From Heliocybe sulcata (Eukaryota > Basidiomycota > Agaricomycetes > Gloeophyllales > Gloeophyllaceae): a stretch of DNA of 64,000 nucleotides. The translations under genes and the position numbers were made by a program. The stretch is taken from the NCBI GenBank assembly GCA_004369045.1, contig ML213503.1, positions 2,602,924 to 2,666,923 on the forward strand, given 5' to 3'. Shown here one piece after another: positions 44,950 through 54,920 of the stretch. The notes beneath the pieces were generated by a model. It did no database searches. It was not told the origin of the DNA and saw only the letters and a program-made list of their open reading frames with translations. The stretch's first letter is position 1, and each line of letters starts with the position of its first letter.

Positions 44950-47588
44950 CTACTTGTCCTCCTCCTCCTCTTCCTCCTCCTCGACCTCTTGGAAGACCGG
45001 TTTCGGTTGGTTTTGTCGCCATGCTGTGGGAACCAATTCCGGAAATATCCGCCACGTCAGCAACAGCCGAGCGCCAAACAACACCAAGCAACGATCGCGT
45101 GAATCATCAACAGCCACCTTTAGCAAAGATTCAAGTGCCAAAGGAGACGCTGCTTACCTCCAGTCCATTGCGGGTCCTCGTCGGCCTGCTGCGCGTACTT
45201 GAGCAGCGCCTCGCGAGGCTACAGACGCGATATCAGCCAGCCGCTCGCGAAGAAGGAAGTCCGCAAGAAGCAAAGACAGCTGATGATCAAGATGGACTCC
45301 AGCGACCGCTATCGCCGGCCACCGTCGGCTCACTTTAGACCGGAGAAGGTCCACCCGGCACCAAGAACTGGCAACCGCCACACATTCCCGGCTCGGAGAG
45401 ACCGTCTCCGTCCATCGATGCTCAGCGAACGCCGTCCTGGACACAATTGACGGGAGGAAAATCGAATACCGATACCGAGGAAAGAAATGAAACGTGGAGC
45501 AAAAATTTACAGCACTCACATCCTCGTCCCTGGTCGTGTTCCGAACCAGGTTTTGCACGACGTGTTGTGTCGCGCTCGCACCGACACGGCCCCCTTTGCC
45601 TGGACCAGTGACCGGAAGCTCTGGCCGCTTGCTCTTCCTCGGGTCCATCCTCTCCTTCTCCCTCTTGCGTTTGCTCCCCCGGCCAGTGTCCCCATCACGG
45701 TACATCGGGAGCGCGTGTGGAGTGATGATTGTAGGCGCGGCCAGCGCATCGGACATATCTTCGACGGTCGGTTTTTTCGCCGGACCCTTGTTGAGCAGCA
45801 GTTTGGCACCATTGATAGATGTGACAGGCGAGTAAAGGACATGAATAGAGCCGTTCGCAAGCCCAGTTACGATCTATGCGAGAATTGTTGATACTGGTTA
45901 TATCCGACCATCATGGACAGAAAAAGGAGCCTACCTGATTGATCTTTGTATGCCACATCACTTTCACAGGTGTCGTTTCCATTTCCATCTCTCGTGCGAT
46001 TTCCAAGTCATCTCTGTGCAAGAACATGAGCCTGCCATGGCCTCCCTTGATTGTCGCACCAGCTCCAGTAACAATATACTTCTCATCGGGACTGAACGCA
46101 GCATTAGTTGTTGGATACAGCGTCGTCAGTCCAGATCGAGTCGAGACCGGCTTCTTGAATGACCTGATATCCCATACTTAACGACAATTGTCGTCAATGA
46201 TACCCATGACAACAATTATATTTGTATTACTCACGCTTCACGGTGTCATCGCCACCTCGTGTTAGAACCGTTCGTCCATCTACTGAGAAGACAAGAGAGC
46301 CCGTCTCAGTGGTCTTTGTATGAGCGCCCTCGATGCTCATATCAGGCCGAACGAAGTTGGAATTCGTCTTCCAGATGTGCATGGCACCATCCAAGCACGC
46401 TGTACAATTGTCAACATATCGATTTACAGGTTTCCCAAGGATGGACTTGCCTCCTGCGATTAAGTTGCCATCAGGGGAGTATGCACAGGTATTGATTTTA
46501 GTGCGAGCGCCACGGTCCTTGGACTTCACAACAATAATGGACTTATGTTTACGCTTATTCTCTGCGTCCCATATCCTGCTCGACGTCAGATGATTCTCTT
46601 CCAAGGCATACATCTTCGGACATACCGTATGGTGGAGTCGGCAGAGCTCGTAATGAAGTATTGTGAATCTTTCGGGTGCCATGCGCAAGAAAGGACCTCG
46701 CCAACGTGGCCACTGTGTAACGAGAATTGTTAGGAGGGCACCTGAGACAAGACCTGATGCACGCACGCTGTGTGCTTCATGTCACGTATATATGGATCAC
46801 CCTTGATATATGTGGCACTAATCATCATCTTAGAACTTCCGCTGGAATAGTAATGCGTTGGCACTCACTGCTCCTCGCCGTCACGGTCATATAACTTGGG
46901 CTGCAGTGTACCAGAGATGGCAAGGAACCATTGACCGTCATGCGAATACTTCACATCGTGTATCTACGAAAGCGAGGGTAAGAGCGTGGCCGGTGACACG
47001 ATGCCTGAAAGCGAGAAACCCACATAGTAAGTGCCGGCAGGTTCCCAAGTCTTAAAAGGCTTACACCGCATATCCATTCCACCAAAGTCCCACAGCTTGC
47101 AGTCATAGTCGTGCGAGCCAGACACGATCCTCGCTCCGGAGGGGTCCAGGGCCAACGCAGAGATGACCTTAGTGTGGTCTTTCAACACCAACTCGTGCGT
47201 GGTAGGGAACTGAGGTGCATCTGAAGCTTCATATTCTGGTTCATCTGGATCGTACTCGGACTCGTCGCCGTCCGCCCGGGGCGGAGGAGGTGGACCCATC
47301 TCGTCTGGGTCGAACTCTGGTTCCTCCTGCGATTCGGGTGCTTTCGAAGGTCCAGGAGATACAGACATTGCATCTTTCTCCTCCTCCTTGATGTCGGAAA
47401 CAGCTAGCTTGGCTGGCGGCAACTGCATAGAACCGTCGTGAACTAGAGTTGCCTGCGGACCAGCGCGAAACGAATCATACCTCTTCTCTCTTCATTCTGT
47501 CAAAGCGCTTCGGGTCCAACGTCTTCTTCTTGTTAGTCTTCCCAAAGCCAGAGATGCCCATAGCTGCGAGCATGTCCATGTCCGACAT
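44950..47588 (-). CDS. WDR70: WD40 protein WDR70 (gastrulation-defective 1 homolog)
   Basis: WDR70 is a nuclear CRL4-linked WD40 protein needed for H2B ubiquitination and DNA end resection. It starts MSDMDMLAAMGISGFGKTNK at 47588. An acidic, Pro-rich part follows (FDPDEMGPPPP), then seven-bladed WD40 repeats with clear units: VISALALDPSGARIVSGSHD, HDVKYSHDGQWFLAISG, VLSCAWHPKDSQYFITSSAD, INTCAYSPDGNLIAGG, GSLVFSVDGRTVLTRGGDD, and NAAFSPDEKYIVTGAG. The C-terminus has the family's REALLKYAQQADEDPQWT segment and ends AWRQNQPKPVFQEVE plus a run of Glu. It has about ten introns; the last joins DPQWT to AWRQNQ, moving the stop to 44950. Confidence 0.88.
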
Positions 47589-47848
47589 CTTGAGTGATAG
47601 ACGCAGGTATATCGAGGACTGTCGGGGAGCTCTCTAGCGCTTATTGAATTCCACGACTTCCACAGTTGTGGCTCGTTACGTAAACGCTCGATTACGAGGC
47701 TTTCCTCTTTCGGGCTCGCGTTCTGCAATCCGTTCGGTTTCCTGGCTGCGTCCACCCGTTATTGTGCTTGCTCCCTGCAGTTCGCTGGGAGAACTCCTGG
47801 ATTCTTCTCTTTTGCTCCCCTTAACTCTGGATCTTCCTCCCTGTCGGC

Positions 47849-48537
47849 ATGCTAAAGCGTTCGCGTCCCCTTACCCCGCCGCCACAACCGGAGGAGCCAC
47901 CCAGCCTGCCACTACCGGTACCAGGTCCATCCTCCATCGAATACTACCAGCGCGACGCGAAACGACGAAGGACGGTAGCTCCGAGTTTGGACGGGCAAGC
48001 TCGCGGGTGGAGCGGGTCAAGTCTTGACGATGAGGAGGATGAAGAGGATTGGGAGCAGGACGAGAACGACGGGCGGGGTGCGGAGGCGTCACTAGAAACC
48101 TCAAAACAATACCAGGCGCCGAACAGCCTACTTCACGACTTGCATGCTGAGTACCAACATAGAATGCTCTTCTCCTCGCCACCAGCTTCGTCGTCACGGC
48201 ACGTCCCCGGCCAAATGAGCCCCTACTCACCGCAGCCACACACAACCCATGCAGCAAAACGGAACGCGCCGTATTTATTGGAGAGGCCCGTCATGACCGA
48301 GATGAACGGTCATCTGCAACGAAGTACAGCAGAACATATGGGGAAAGGAGGCCTCGACAGGGTCGAGGAGCAGCGGGTCAAGGAAAGATATGAAGAGAGT
48401 AATAGGTTCGTTCTAGTGGTTCATAGTCTTGAGTTACTTTCGACTCATGATGCCTTCTCTTCTTCAGATTGCTACGTTCGCTATTCCTCAATCGAAGACG
48501 AGAATCTCCTGAGGCAAGTGGTGGACCCTCGTCATAA
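47849..48537 (+). CDS. Hypothetical protein, Pro/acidic-rich N-terminus
   Basis: I do not recognise the family. Two exons (47849-48405 and 48468-48537, a 62-nt GT-AG intron) sum to 209 codons, giving 208 aa. The N-terminus is Pro-rich (MLKRSRPLTPPPQPEEPP) with a basic RDAKRRR patch, followed by an acidic run (DDEEDEEDWEQDENDG). The C-terminal part is more ordered (LLHDLHAEYQHRMLFSSP and, after the intron, NRLLRSLFLNRRRES). The basic and acidic patches suggest a nuclear protein, which is inference. The start is divergent from WDR70, 260 bp apart. Confidence 0.6.
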
Positions 48538-48990
48538 ACTGTAAATCACTCTTGGCATCCTTCAGGCGAGTAAAATCTCAGATATCTCTACCCCCGGTTC
48601 CTAATAGGAAACGAAGTCCACAGCATTCTTTCCATCTCCCCGCATTATTCTATTCTCAGGCACTGTTCAATTCGCACATTGCATTCGCATCTCGCATCAT
48701 CATTATTGCTCCGCATCGCGTTAACGTCATGTATGATTGCTCCGGTAATGCCTACCATACCATATCCTGTATGTATGCTCTCTTACATATGATGCATGTT
48801 CTTCTATATCATTCCGTCCATGTCCCAAGTGGTGATGAAGCTGGCGAGATGAGCGAGCTCGGGCTTGGGCTCAAACGCCCTCCAGCAAGCAATCTGCGTA
48901 AGATTAACACATATACAACTATATCACTGCTCTGAGAGGGGACAGACAATAGCTGGATAGCGATAAGCAGGCAACAGATAGTGATTGGTT
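48538..48990. other. Convergent intergenic region
   Basis: It holds the 3' flanks of the hypothetical gene and the frataxin gene, with an AT-rich middle. Open frames here have no recognisable protein content. Confidence 0.45.
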
Positions 48991-49780
48991 TTACGTTCGT
49001 AGTTTCGAAACTTCCCGAATACCAACATCAATCTCACGCCCGAAGACTCTGCTAAGCTCCTCGTTCAGCAAATCTCCCATTGCGCGCCCATCTCGACCAT
49101 ACACCCACTCGTCCCTCTGCTCACCAAGACCGTCCTTCGCGTAGTCGTAGCGTTTCGGCCCGCTGAAGGAAGACGCGATGAATACGGCGCAAGATCAGAA
49201 ACGCATCGATCGGCGTACCTGAACGGCGAGGACAGCCATATCTGTTTGTTTGGAGGCTGCTTGTTTATGACATACGTCCCATGTCGCCCGAGCTTAAGTG
49301 TCAGTACTCCGCTCTGAGGATATTCAGATAGTTATGAGCAACGTCACGATGAAGGTCACTGTAAAACGTACACTGTACTCCACTTCATATTCTGGATCTC
49401 CAGCTTCGTCTAGGAGGTTCTCCAGCTGATCGAGCAGCTGCTCCATAGTTGACTCGGCCAGTGCATCGTATTTGGATTGAGAAAGCCATTCGCTACTGCA
49501 GGTCACAACCCAGAGTAGGAGAGAGGTCCAGGCAGGTTAAAGAGGATTCTGTGCATCGATATCCCGTTGATATTCTCCCAGTCACGATTGTGGTTCCGTA
49601 CCTTGCGCTAACCTGCGGTAGAGGTGAAGCATAGTGCCTTCGTGGTACGAAAACTGGAGATCGACTTCGTAATACATATTCACGCAACGGTTGCGGGCAT
49701 ATTTGCGCTGGTGTCCGTAGTTTTCGAGGTAGACGGGGAGCTAGGTTTCTTGGGAGCACTGCAGAGGCTCGAGCAGACAT
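48991..49780 (-). CDS. YFH1: Frataxin, mitochondrial
   Basis: An iron-binding activator of the mitochondrial Fe-S cluster assembly complex (Nfs1-Isd11-Isu1). The first exon gives an Arg-rich presequence from [20 protein letters not shown] to [12 protein letters not shown]. The mature part starts [20 protein letters not shown], continues [20 protein letters not shown] and [20 protein letters not shown], then the conserved [17 protein letters not shown], and ends [15 protein letters not shown]. The acidic helix ridge and the iron-sulfur assembly surface ([10 protein letters not shown]) are intact. About four introns are present. The start is the ATG at 49780. Confidence 0.93.
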
Positions 49781-50006
49781 GACCGTTGTGTGCAAGGAGA
49801 GAGTTCCGCGCCAAGTCCCACGACGCGGGCTCTTCCGTGGTGCATTTACTCATGCTACAAACGAATGGTGCAATACATGTGGCATAGACCACGAAAGGTA
49901 TGCGATACTTCAGGCGATCGTAGCACATTATTCTGGGTGGAAACAAGAAGTGATTTCTTGCCGCGCTGAACTCCAGCATAGGACGCGATGGCACTAAGAA
50001 GATACT

Positions 50007-50634
50007 CTATGAAGAACCCTTATTTCCCTCTCGGGCTAGCCAGTCCAACCAAGAGCCCTCGTAGTTGAATATGCTATAAGAAATCATCAATGAGCCAGCA
50101 CATGCGCGGAAAGTGCTGGGCTCTTACTTCGTGTATTCGTTGCGCTTGGCCACATCTGCTGCTGAAGCGCTTCTCTTTCCACTCCGGCAGTAGAATATCA
50201 GCTCCTGGTCTTTCTGTGGCTTGTCAAACCCGTATTTTTCTCTGAACGTCTCCGGGTCAAGGCGGATGTCCCGGGCCATGACGGAGAGAGGGATATTGAC
50301 AGAAGAAGGTATGGAACCTTGCATCACTTCATCCGGTTCCCGAACATCAATCAGATAGGTTTCCTAACCTGATAGTTCAAAAGGCAGAAGGTCGAGGATA
50401 AACGCAGGTACGTACAGGGCTAGGCTGCTCGGTCTTGGGTTTAACCTGCTCGTAGGTAAGAATGCGAGCATCCCAGTCTTTCTGAAGTTCATCTCGTTGC
50501 TCCAAGATAGGTTTCACGGGGTTATTAGTCCAAGCATTCTTGTACCGAACAGACTGAGTAATTGCCAGTCGGGCGCGAGGCTGAATAGCACTATAAGCTG
50601 TTCGAGCACATCGTCCAGCAGCAAGACGGAGCAT
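50007..50634 (-). CDS. Single-domain rhodanese, probably mitochondrial
   Basis: A thiosulfate:cyanide sulfurtransferase-type protein. It starts MLRLAAGRCARTAYSAIQPR, an Arg-rich presequence. The rhodanese domain reads ILTYEQVKPK, then YLIDVREPDEVMQGSIPSSV, NIPLSV, FYCRSGKRSASAADVA, and NYEGSWLDWLAREG at the end. The active-site loop CRSGKRS has the catalytic Cys and is intact. The last intron joins NEYT to NIFNYEG; a further intron lies near 50360-50410. It resembles yeast Rdl1/Rdl2 and human TSTD1. It lies 226 bp upstream of the frataxin start on the same strand. Confidence 0.85.
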
Positions 50635-52257
50635 TGTGAGCCAGGTCAACTGGCCTTATCTTGGAATATGAGGAAGCAGAGACTGCAGCTGTACAAGCTC
50701 TACGCAACAGAAGTTGCAAGAATTCCGAATGTCTTCATGAAGGATGACGAATAGTTGCGAAACAGTGTGGCGTGCGCGACAGGGGTTTCCGGGGTGCACG
50801 TTTGCTGTCCTGGGTCCTTATCGTCTTTATTGCCATTGGCTGGCGGTGTCTCGAGGACGTGGGCGGAAATGCCGCAACGCTTGTCTACGACCACATCAGC
50901 GCCCCTCGCTGGATATGCCTCTCAGGCTGCTGGCTTCCTGCGCCCACCTTTCTTCAGCGACCTACTCGATGTCTAGCGCTGTGTATGTCGAGTGACGCGT
51001 ATTTGTCTCGTTGGGATGGCTTACCTGGGAAGCACAGAACGAGGTGGTGGGAGCGTAGTTCTCAACAAACCACCTCGATCACCTGACTCCATTCATTATC
51101 TATGATTCCTCGGCGATGGCAGCGATATTTGGACCTGGAGTATGCTCTTGTATTTCTGTGGATCTCATCTGCATCATATCATGCGAAACCGCGCTGGCAG
51201 GAGTGGTTCAATATCCGAGTCTTTTCGACACTCTTCATGGCTGCAGCTTGCTGTCGAGCGTGCTAAATCTCAAGAAAGCGAAAATTCGTGACGAGGCCAC
51301 CTTGCCATGCCGAATCGATTATGCCTTGAAATACTCCTCGAATCCTCGCCTATTAAACCGGGCTTCTGATTCTCAAACGTCCATTCTCACTTCCATTACT
51401 TCCTACGGCCGCCATTAAATCTGGTCTCCTCGTGTCCACGCTATCAGCCTCATCTCGAACTCGATGGTCTGACAATGCGAGAGCGTAGTTCTCGGTAGCA
51501 GAGTCGCCCGTCCTGAGGCACTTATAACGAAACAATCCCTCGCTAATGGCGTACATTCTTTTCAACACCACAATCCGGCATCGATGGCGACGACCGTGGT
51601 TTATGTGCTTTGGGTGGCTAACTTACTCGGTGACACTGGCTTATTCTTGGAGGTGGTTCTGCCTTACTCCTAATGACTCTGCTAAATATGCCCTCTTTCC
51701 TCACAGGCATCCCGGCAATGCATCCAAATCGCTACCCCGGGCTGCCCTTTTGGCCTTGGCAGTGACAGCAATGCGCAGCCTGGACAATGTTGGTGAGAGC
51801 GTAGTCCTCCGCAGCCGAACCTATTGGGCCATATCGCCTAACATCCGAGGACCGAAAAGGAGCTCTTCGTCTGCCTTGTACCCACCGGTGCTGAGTCCAT
51901 TGCTCCTACGGTACCAGGCTGATGGCCGCCGCCGATGTTAGCCACTTGGCACAGCGTTAATAATGTCCTCTTGCTACCTTTACATTGGTTACTGACATTG
52001 AAAATTTTGGGAGATGCCTGCGCAATAGCTGGGCAAGGCCACTGACTCCGTTACGTGACTCGTCACCGTCAGTGACGAGTAGGAAGAGCACATGAGGGCA
52101 AGGCCGATCTCGGCCTATGCCGGCACCATTGGCTAAATATGGACCAATGCCATCACAACCCTCGCTACCTCTTAATGCAGCAAGAGCGGTTCCTTATCGC
52201 TTTCAGCCCTTCCTTCACCAACTCCAGCCCGTGTTCCTGCAACTCAATACTGACACC
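50635..52257. other. Gene-poor 1.6 kb with three copies of a 13-bp motif
   Basis: No protein-coding gene is supportable. GAGCGTAGTTCTC occurs at 51051-51063 and 51481-51493, and as GAGCGTAGTCCTC at 51797-51809. Open frames are many but short and unlike known proteins. It may be an old, decayed element or a noncoding unit. The right end is the promoter of the copper transporter gene. Confidence 0.5.
52058..52080. promoter_or_regulatory. Inverted repeat upstream of the copper transporter
   Basis: ACTCGTCAC (52058-52066) and its exact inverse GTGACGAGT (52072-52080) flank a 5-bp spacer, about 180 bp upstream of the CTR start. The arms contain bZIP-like GTGACG halves. It is a candidate dimer-binding site. 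Confidence 0.6.
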
Positions 52258-52972
52258 ATGGATATGGGTTCTTCTGCGTCGAATACGTCCGTCATGGTCA
52301 TGATGACGCCCTGGCTGCACTTCGCATCGGGCGACAACCTCATCTTCAAGGCATGGCATCCGGATACGAAGGGTGCCATCGCCGGGGCATGCATTGCTCT
52401 CGTAGCATTCGCAATGCTGGAGAGATGGGTTTCTGCTTTCCGTAGGATTATGGAAACTCGTTGGCGGGCAGAGTGAGTGTCTCACTCGCATATACCGGAG
52501 CCTTTGTCCCTCCGAGAGCGGTTCTCTGAGCTGACTTTCCACCACAGGGCGCTATCTATGTTAGCTGACAACACGGAGGCTATCCCGCTCGAGAGGTCAT
52601 GCCATACAGCGAGCGATAGTAAGTCGGACGAAGGCGATGTTGTGGAGGTTCGCTATCGCTCCGATGATCCTGCGTCGCAAGAGAAATGCACGGCGAAGAA
52701 CTCTGTTAGGCAGCGCACTCGTGTCTTTGCGCCATTCATTCCGATGCACGACCTATCTCGGGGAGCGCTGTTTACTGTGCAGGCCATTATGGGTTACGCA
52801 CTGATGTTGTCTGTTATGTGAGCAGAGTGACTGTCCTCTTGGACGTGAGACTGAACATATCGTCAATTTTAGGACGTTTCAGGCTGCGTACATCATCTCC
52901 ATTATTTGTGGCTTGGGGATTGGGGAGGCATTGTTTGGGAGGATGGGTTCGCCGATGCGACACGCGCACTGA
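52258..52972 (+). CDS. CTR-family copper transporter
   Basis: A high-affinity Cu(I) importer of the Ctr type (homotrimer). Three exons (52258-52472, 52548-52817, 52873-52972) sum to 195 codons, giving 194 aa. I start at MDMGSS, because the upstream in-frame ATG adds only low-quality sequence. The N-terminus is short with few Met motifs (MDM, VMVMM) and leads to WLHFASGDNLIFKAWHP. TM1 is at about residues 40-60 (GAIAGACIALVAFAMLERWV). A polar loop of about 90 residues follows, then TM2 with the copper-selective MxxxM (MLSVM, split by the last intron) and TM3 with GxxxG (GLGIG). It ends RHAH, without a CxC motif. Next to it, 469 bp away on the same strand, is a BIM1-like copper protein. Confidence 0.92.
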
Positions 52973-53300
52973 GTTGCGAGAATGAAGAAAAAAATGGTTC
53001 ACCACAATTCCTACTCATGTCTGTAATGTACATTGCGATTGTGTATGCTCTTGGTTGGTGGAGAATGTAAGATTGCTCTGTTCTTTGCAAAATGTCGAAG
53101 TATTCTATAGGAGAGTGGCCTGTAATTAGTGGCGTGTTCGATGGGTGCCTTGTTTTGGTGTACTCGGTGGCCGCCGCTGCACTTTAGGTTTCCCTGTTGC
53201 AAAGTAAAATACTAAAGAGCGGCCGACGTCGCTTGATCGCTTGAGACTTGTGGTTTCTGATTCTGCGCCTAAGCGCCGAGCCAAAGTCATGACAACAATG

Positions 53301-53317
53301 GTGAAAAACTTTTTCAC
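53301..53317. promoter_or_regulatory. Perfect 17-bp palindrome (GTGAAAAACTTTTTCAC)
   Basis: Two exact 8-bp arms around a central C, 28 bp upstream of the TATA box of the BIM1-like gene. It is a candidate operator for a dimeric regulator. Confidence 0.75.
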
Positions 53318-53345
53318 ATGTGGCTGAAGGTCCCCTAATTGCTCG

Positions 53346-53352
53346 TATAAAT
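53346..53352 (+). promoter_or_regulatory. TATA box (TATAAAT) of the BIM1-like gene
   Basis: TATAAAT lies 90 bp before the ATG at 53442, directly after an ATTGCTC box. The distance matches other TATA-containing genes in this window. Confidence 0.65.
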
Positions 53353-53441
53353 GGCGGCTACAAGACTTCACGGCTTCTGCAGTCCAAGCCCACCTAGCAA
53401 TAGGCAATTTTGGTCTTTCACAAGGACTCCTAGATAACGAC

Positions 53442-54288
53442 ATGCGTTTCACAACCGCTCTGATTTTTTCTGGCCTTGCCGCCGTTGTGAGCGCGCACTT
53501 CCAGCTGCAATACCCCGCACCGAGAGGCCCTTTCGTCGAGGATGACGAGCCTAGCTTCTGCGGTATGCCTATGTTAGGTTCTTTAATATAGCTACATGTC
53601 GCTCACCCATAGTTGATTTAATTAGATGGTTACATCAATGCTGTGAGCAACCGGACGACGTTCCCCCTTTCAAACGGTGTCATCGAGCTCAACAGTGAGC
53701 ACCCCTCATGGACCGGTATGTCAAGCACCAATGCCGCAATTTATGATCTTTGTTTTACTGATGCTTAAATCCCCTCCAGTCGGCGTCATTATCTCCACGG
53801 CACAGAACCCTACCAGCCAGGACAACTTCACCAGCCCCAGCAATTCCAGTGCATTCCAGATGGTCATGGAGTACAACAGGCAGAGCGGAGAGGGTCTCTT
53901 CTGCCTTCCGATCGACATACAAGCCGCCGGAATTAGCGGCGTGCAGGATGGCAGCCACGTTACTATCGAAATCATCTTCGACGGCGGCGACGGCATGCTG
54001 TACCAGGTCTGTTACTTTGATTCGCGTTTTCTACTGATCACTAAACCCTATTTTCTCTAGTGCGCGGACTTGACCCTCTCGAGTAGCACGACCGTCCCTT
54101 CGAACGCTACGTCGAGTTGTACGAACGCGACGAACGTCCCGATAGGTACCTCCACGAGTGCAACCTCAACCGCTTCTTCCACTGCACCGGCTAGCTCAGG
54201 CTCGAGCAGCGCTGCGTCGTCCATCTCGATGCCCGTGGGACTGTCAGGATTGCTGGGTTTGTTGGGTGTGGCATTGGCAGCTCTATGA
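53442..54288 (+). CDS. BIM1: BIM1/X325 LPMO-like copper-acquisition protein, GPI-anchored
   Basis: In Cryptococcus, Bim1 is a GPI-anchored LPMO-like protein that helps the Ctr1 transporter take up copper. Four exons (53442-53562, 53626-53715, 53780-54006, 54061-54288) sum to 222 codons, giving 221 aa. The signal peptide is residues 1-18 and cleavage would expose His19 ([14 protein letters not shown]), the N-terminal copper-brace His. The second His is probably in SEHPSW. Family motifs [25 protein letters not shown] and GEGLFCLPI are present, with Cys in SFCDG, LFCLP and QCADL. A Ser/Thr-rich stalk follows (about residues 160-200), then a hydrophobic GPI-type tail ([16 protein letters not shown]). 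The CTR copper transporter is the next gene upstream. Confidence 0.9.
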
Positions 54289-54920
54289 GAAGGATATGAT
54301 ATTACGGCAGAGATGACCGCTATTTTTATACGGATGTATCTACACGTCGAGTCAAATAGACAGTCGTTGTTGCCCAGTTAGACGCCGCAGCGAGCCATAC
54401 TCCGCAGCCGGTCATATCGTCGAGACCGGGTCTAGGCCAGATCGGCCGACCGGAGGCCTCTGTCGGCTTAGTCAGCAACCGCGGCGGATGTGAACCGGCG
54501 GATCGGTGGGCAGCCGGGAGACTGACGGCGGTGGACAGGGTACTTGATTTCTCTGCTAGCGACTTTTAGCGTATTTTGTCGGTTGCGATTTGTTGGCTTC
54601 GCCTTGTCTTATACCACATCGTTCTCTCCTTTCGCTTCTCGCAAAGTACCTTTTGACAAGAGTTTTCGGCCAAGTGTCCTTGTTCTGTTCTGTCGGTCTG
54701 TCTCAGTTGGCGCTAGCCAGCTTTTCTGGCTTGCACCTATACCTCCTGCTTCATCAATACCCTCGCATCTCCCATACCCTCATTCCACTGCAATATTGCC
54801 CTGCACAGTACACCATCTGTTCTCCTAAAATCGCCTCTGGAACGGTATCTCTTGTATTAACTCCAACCGGGCGCTTCAGATAGGACAGGACAGCCAGCAG
54901 ATATCGAAGCCGAACTCACC
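54289..54920. other. Intergenic, promoter and long leader of the KH gene
   Basis: The first 250 bp are GC-rich with repeated CCGG-type words. From about 54600 the plus strand is T- and C-rich up to the KH gene start, as expected for a long pyrimidine-rich leader. No gene is supported. Confidence 0.45.

Larger units (their letters stand above)
52973..53441 (+). promoter_or_regulatory. Promoter of the BIM1-like gene
   Basis: It holds two ATTGCTC boxes (53072-53078 and 53338-53344) that resemble the fungal copper-regulator motif TTTGCTC, a perfect palindrome at 53301-53317, and a TATA box (TATAAAT, 53346-53352) about 90 bp before the ATG. The left end is the CTR 3' region. Confidence 0.6.
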
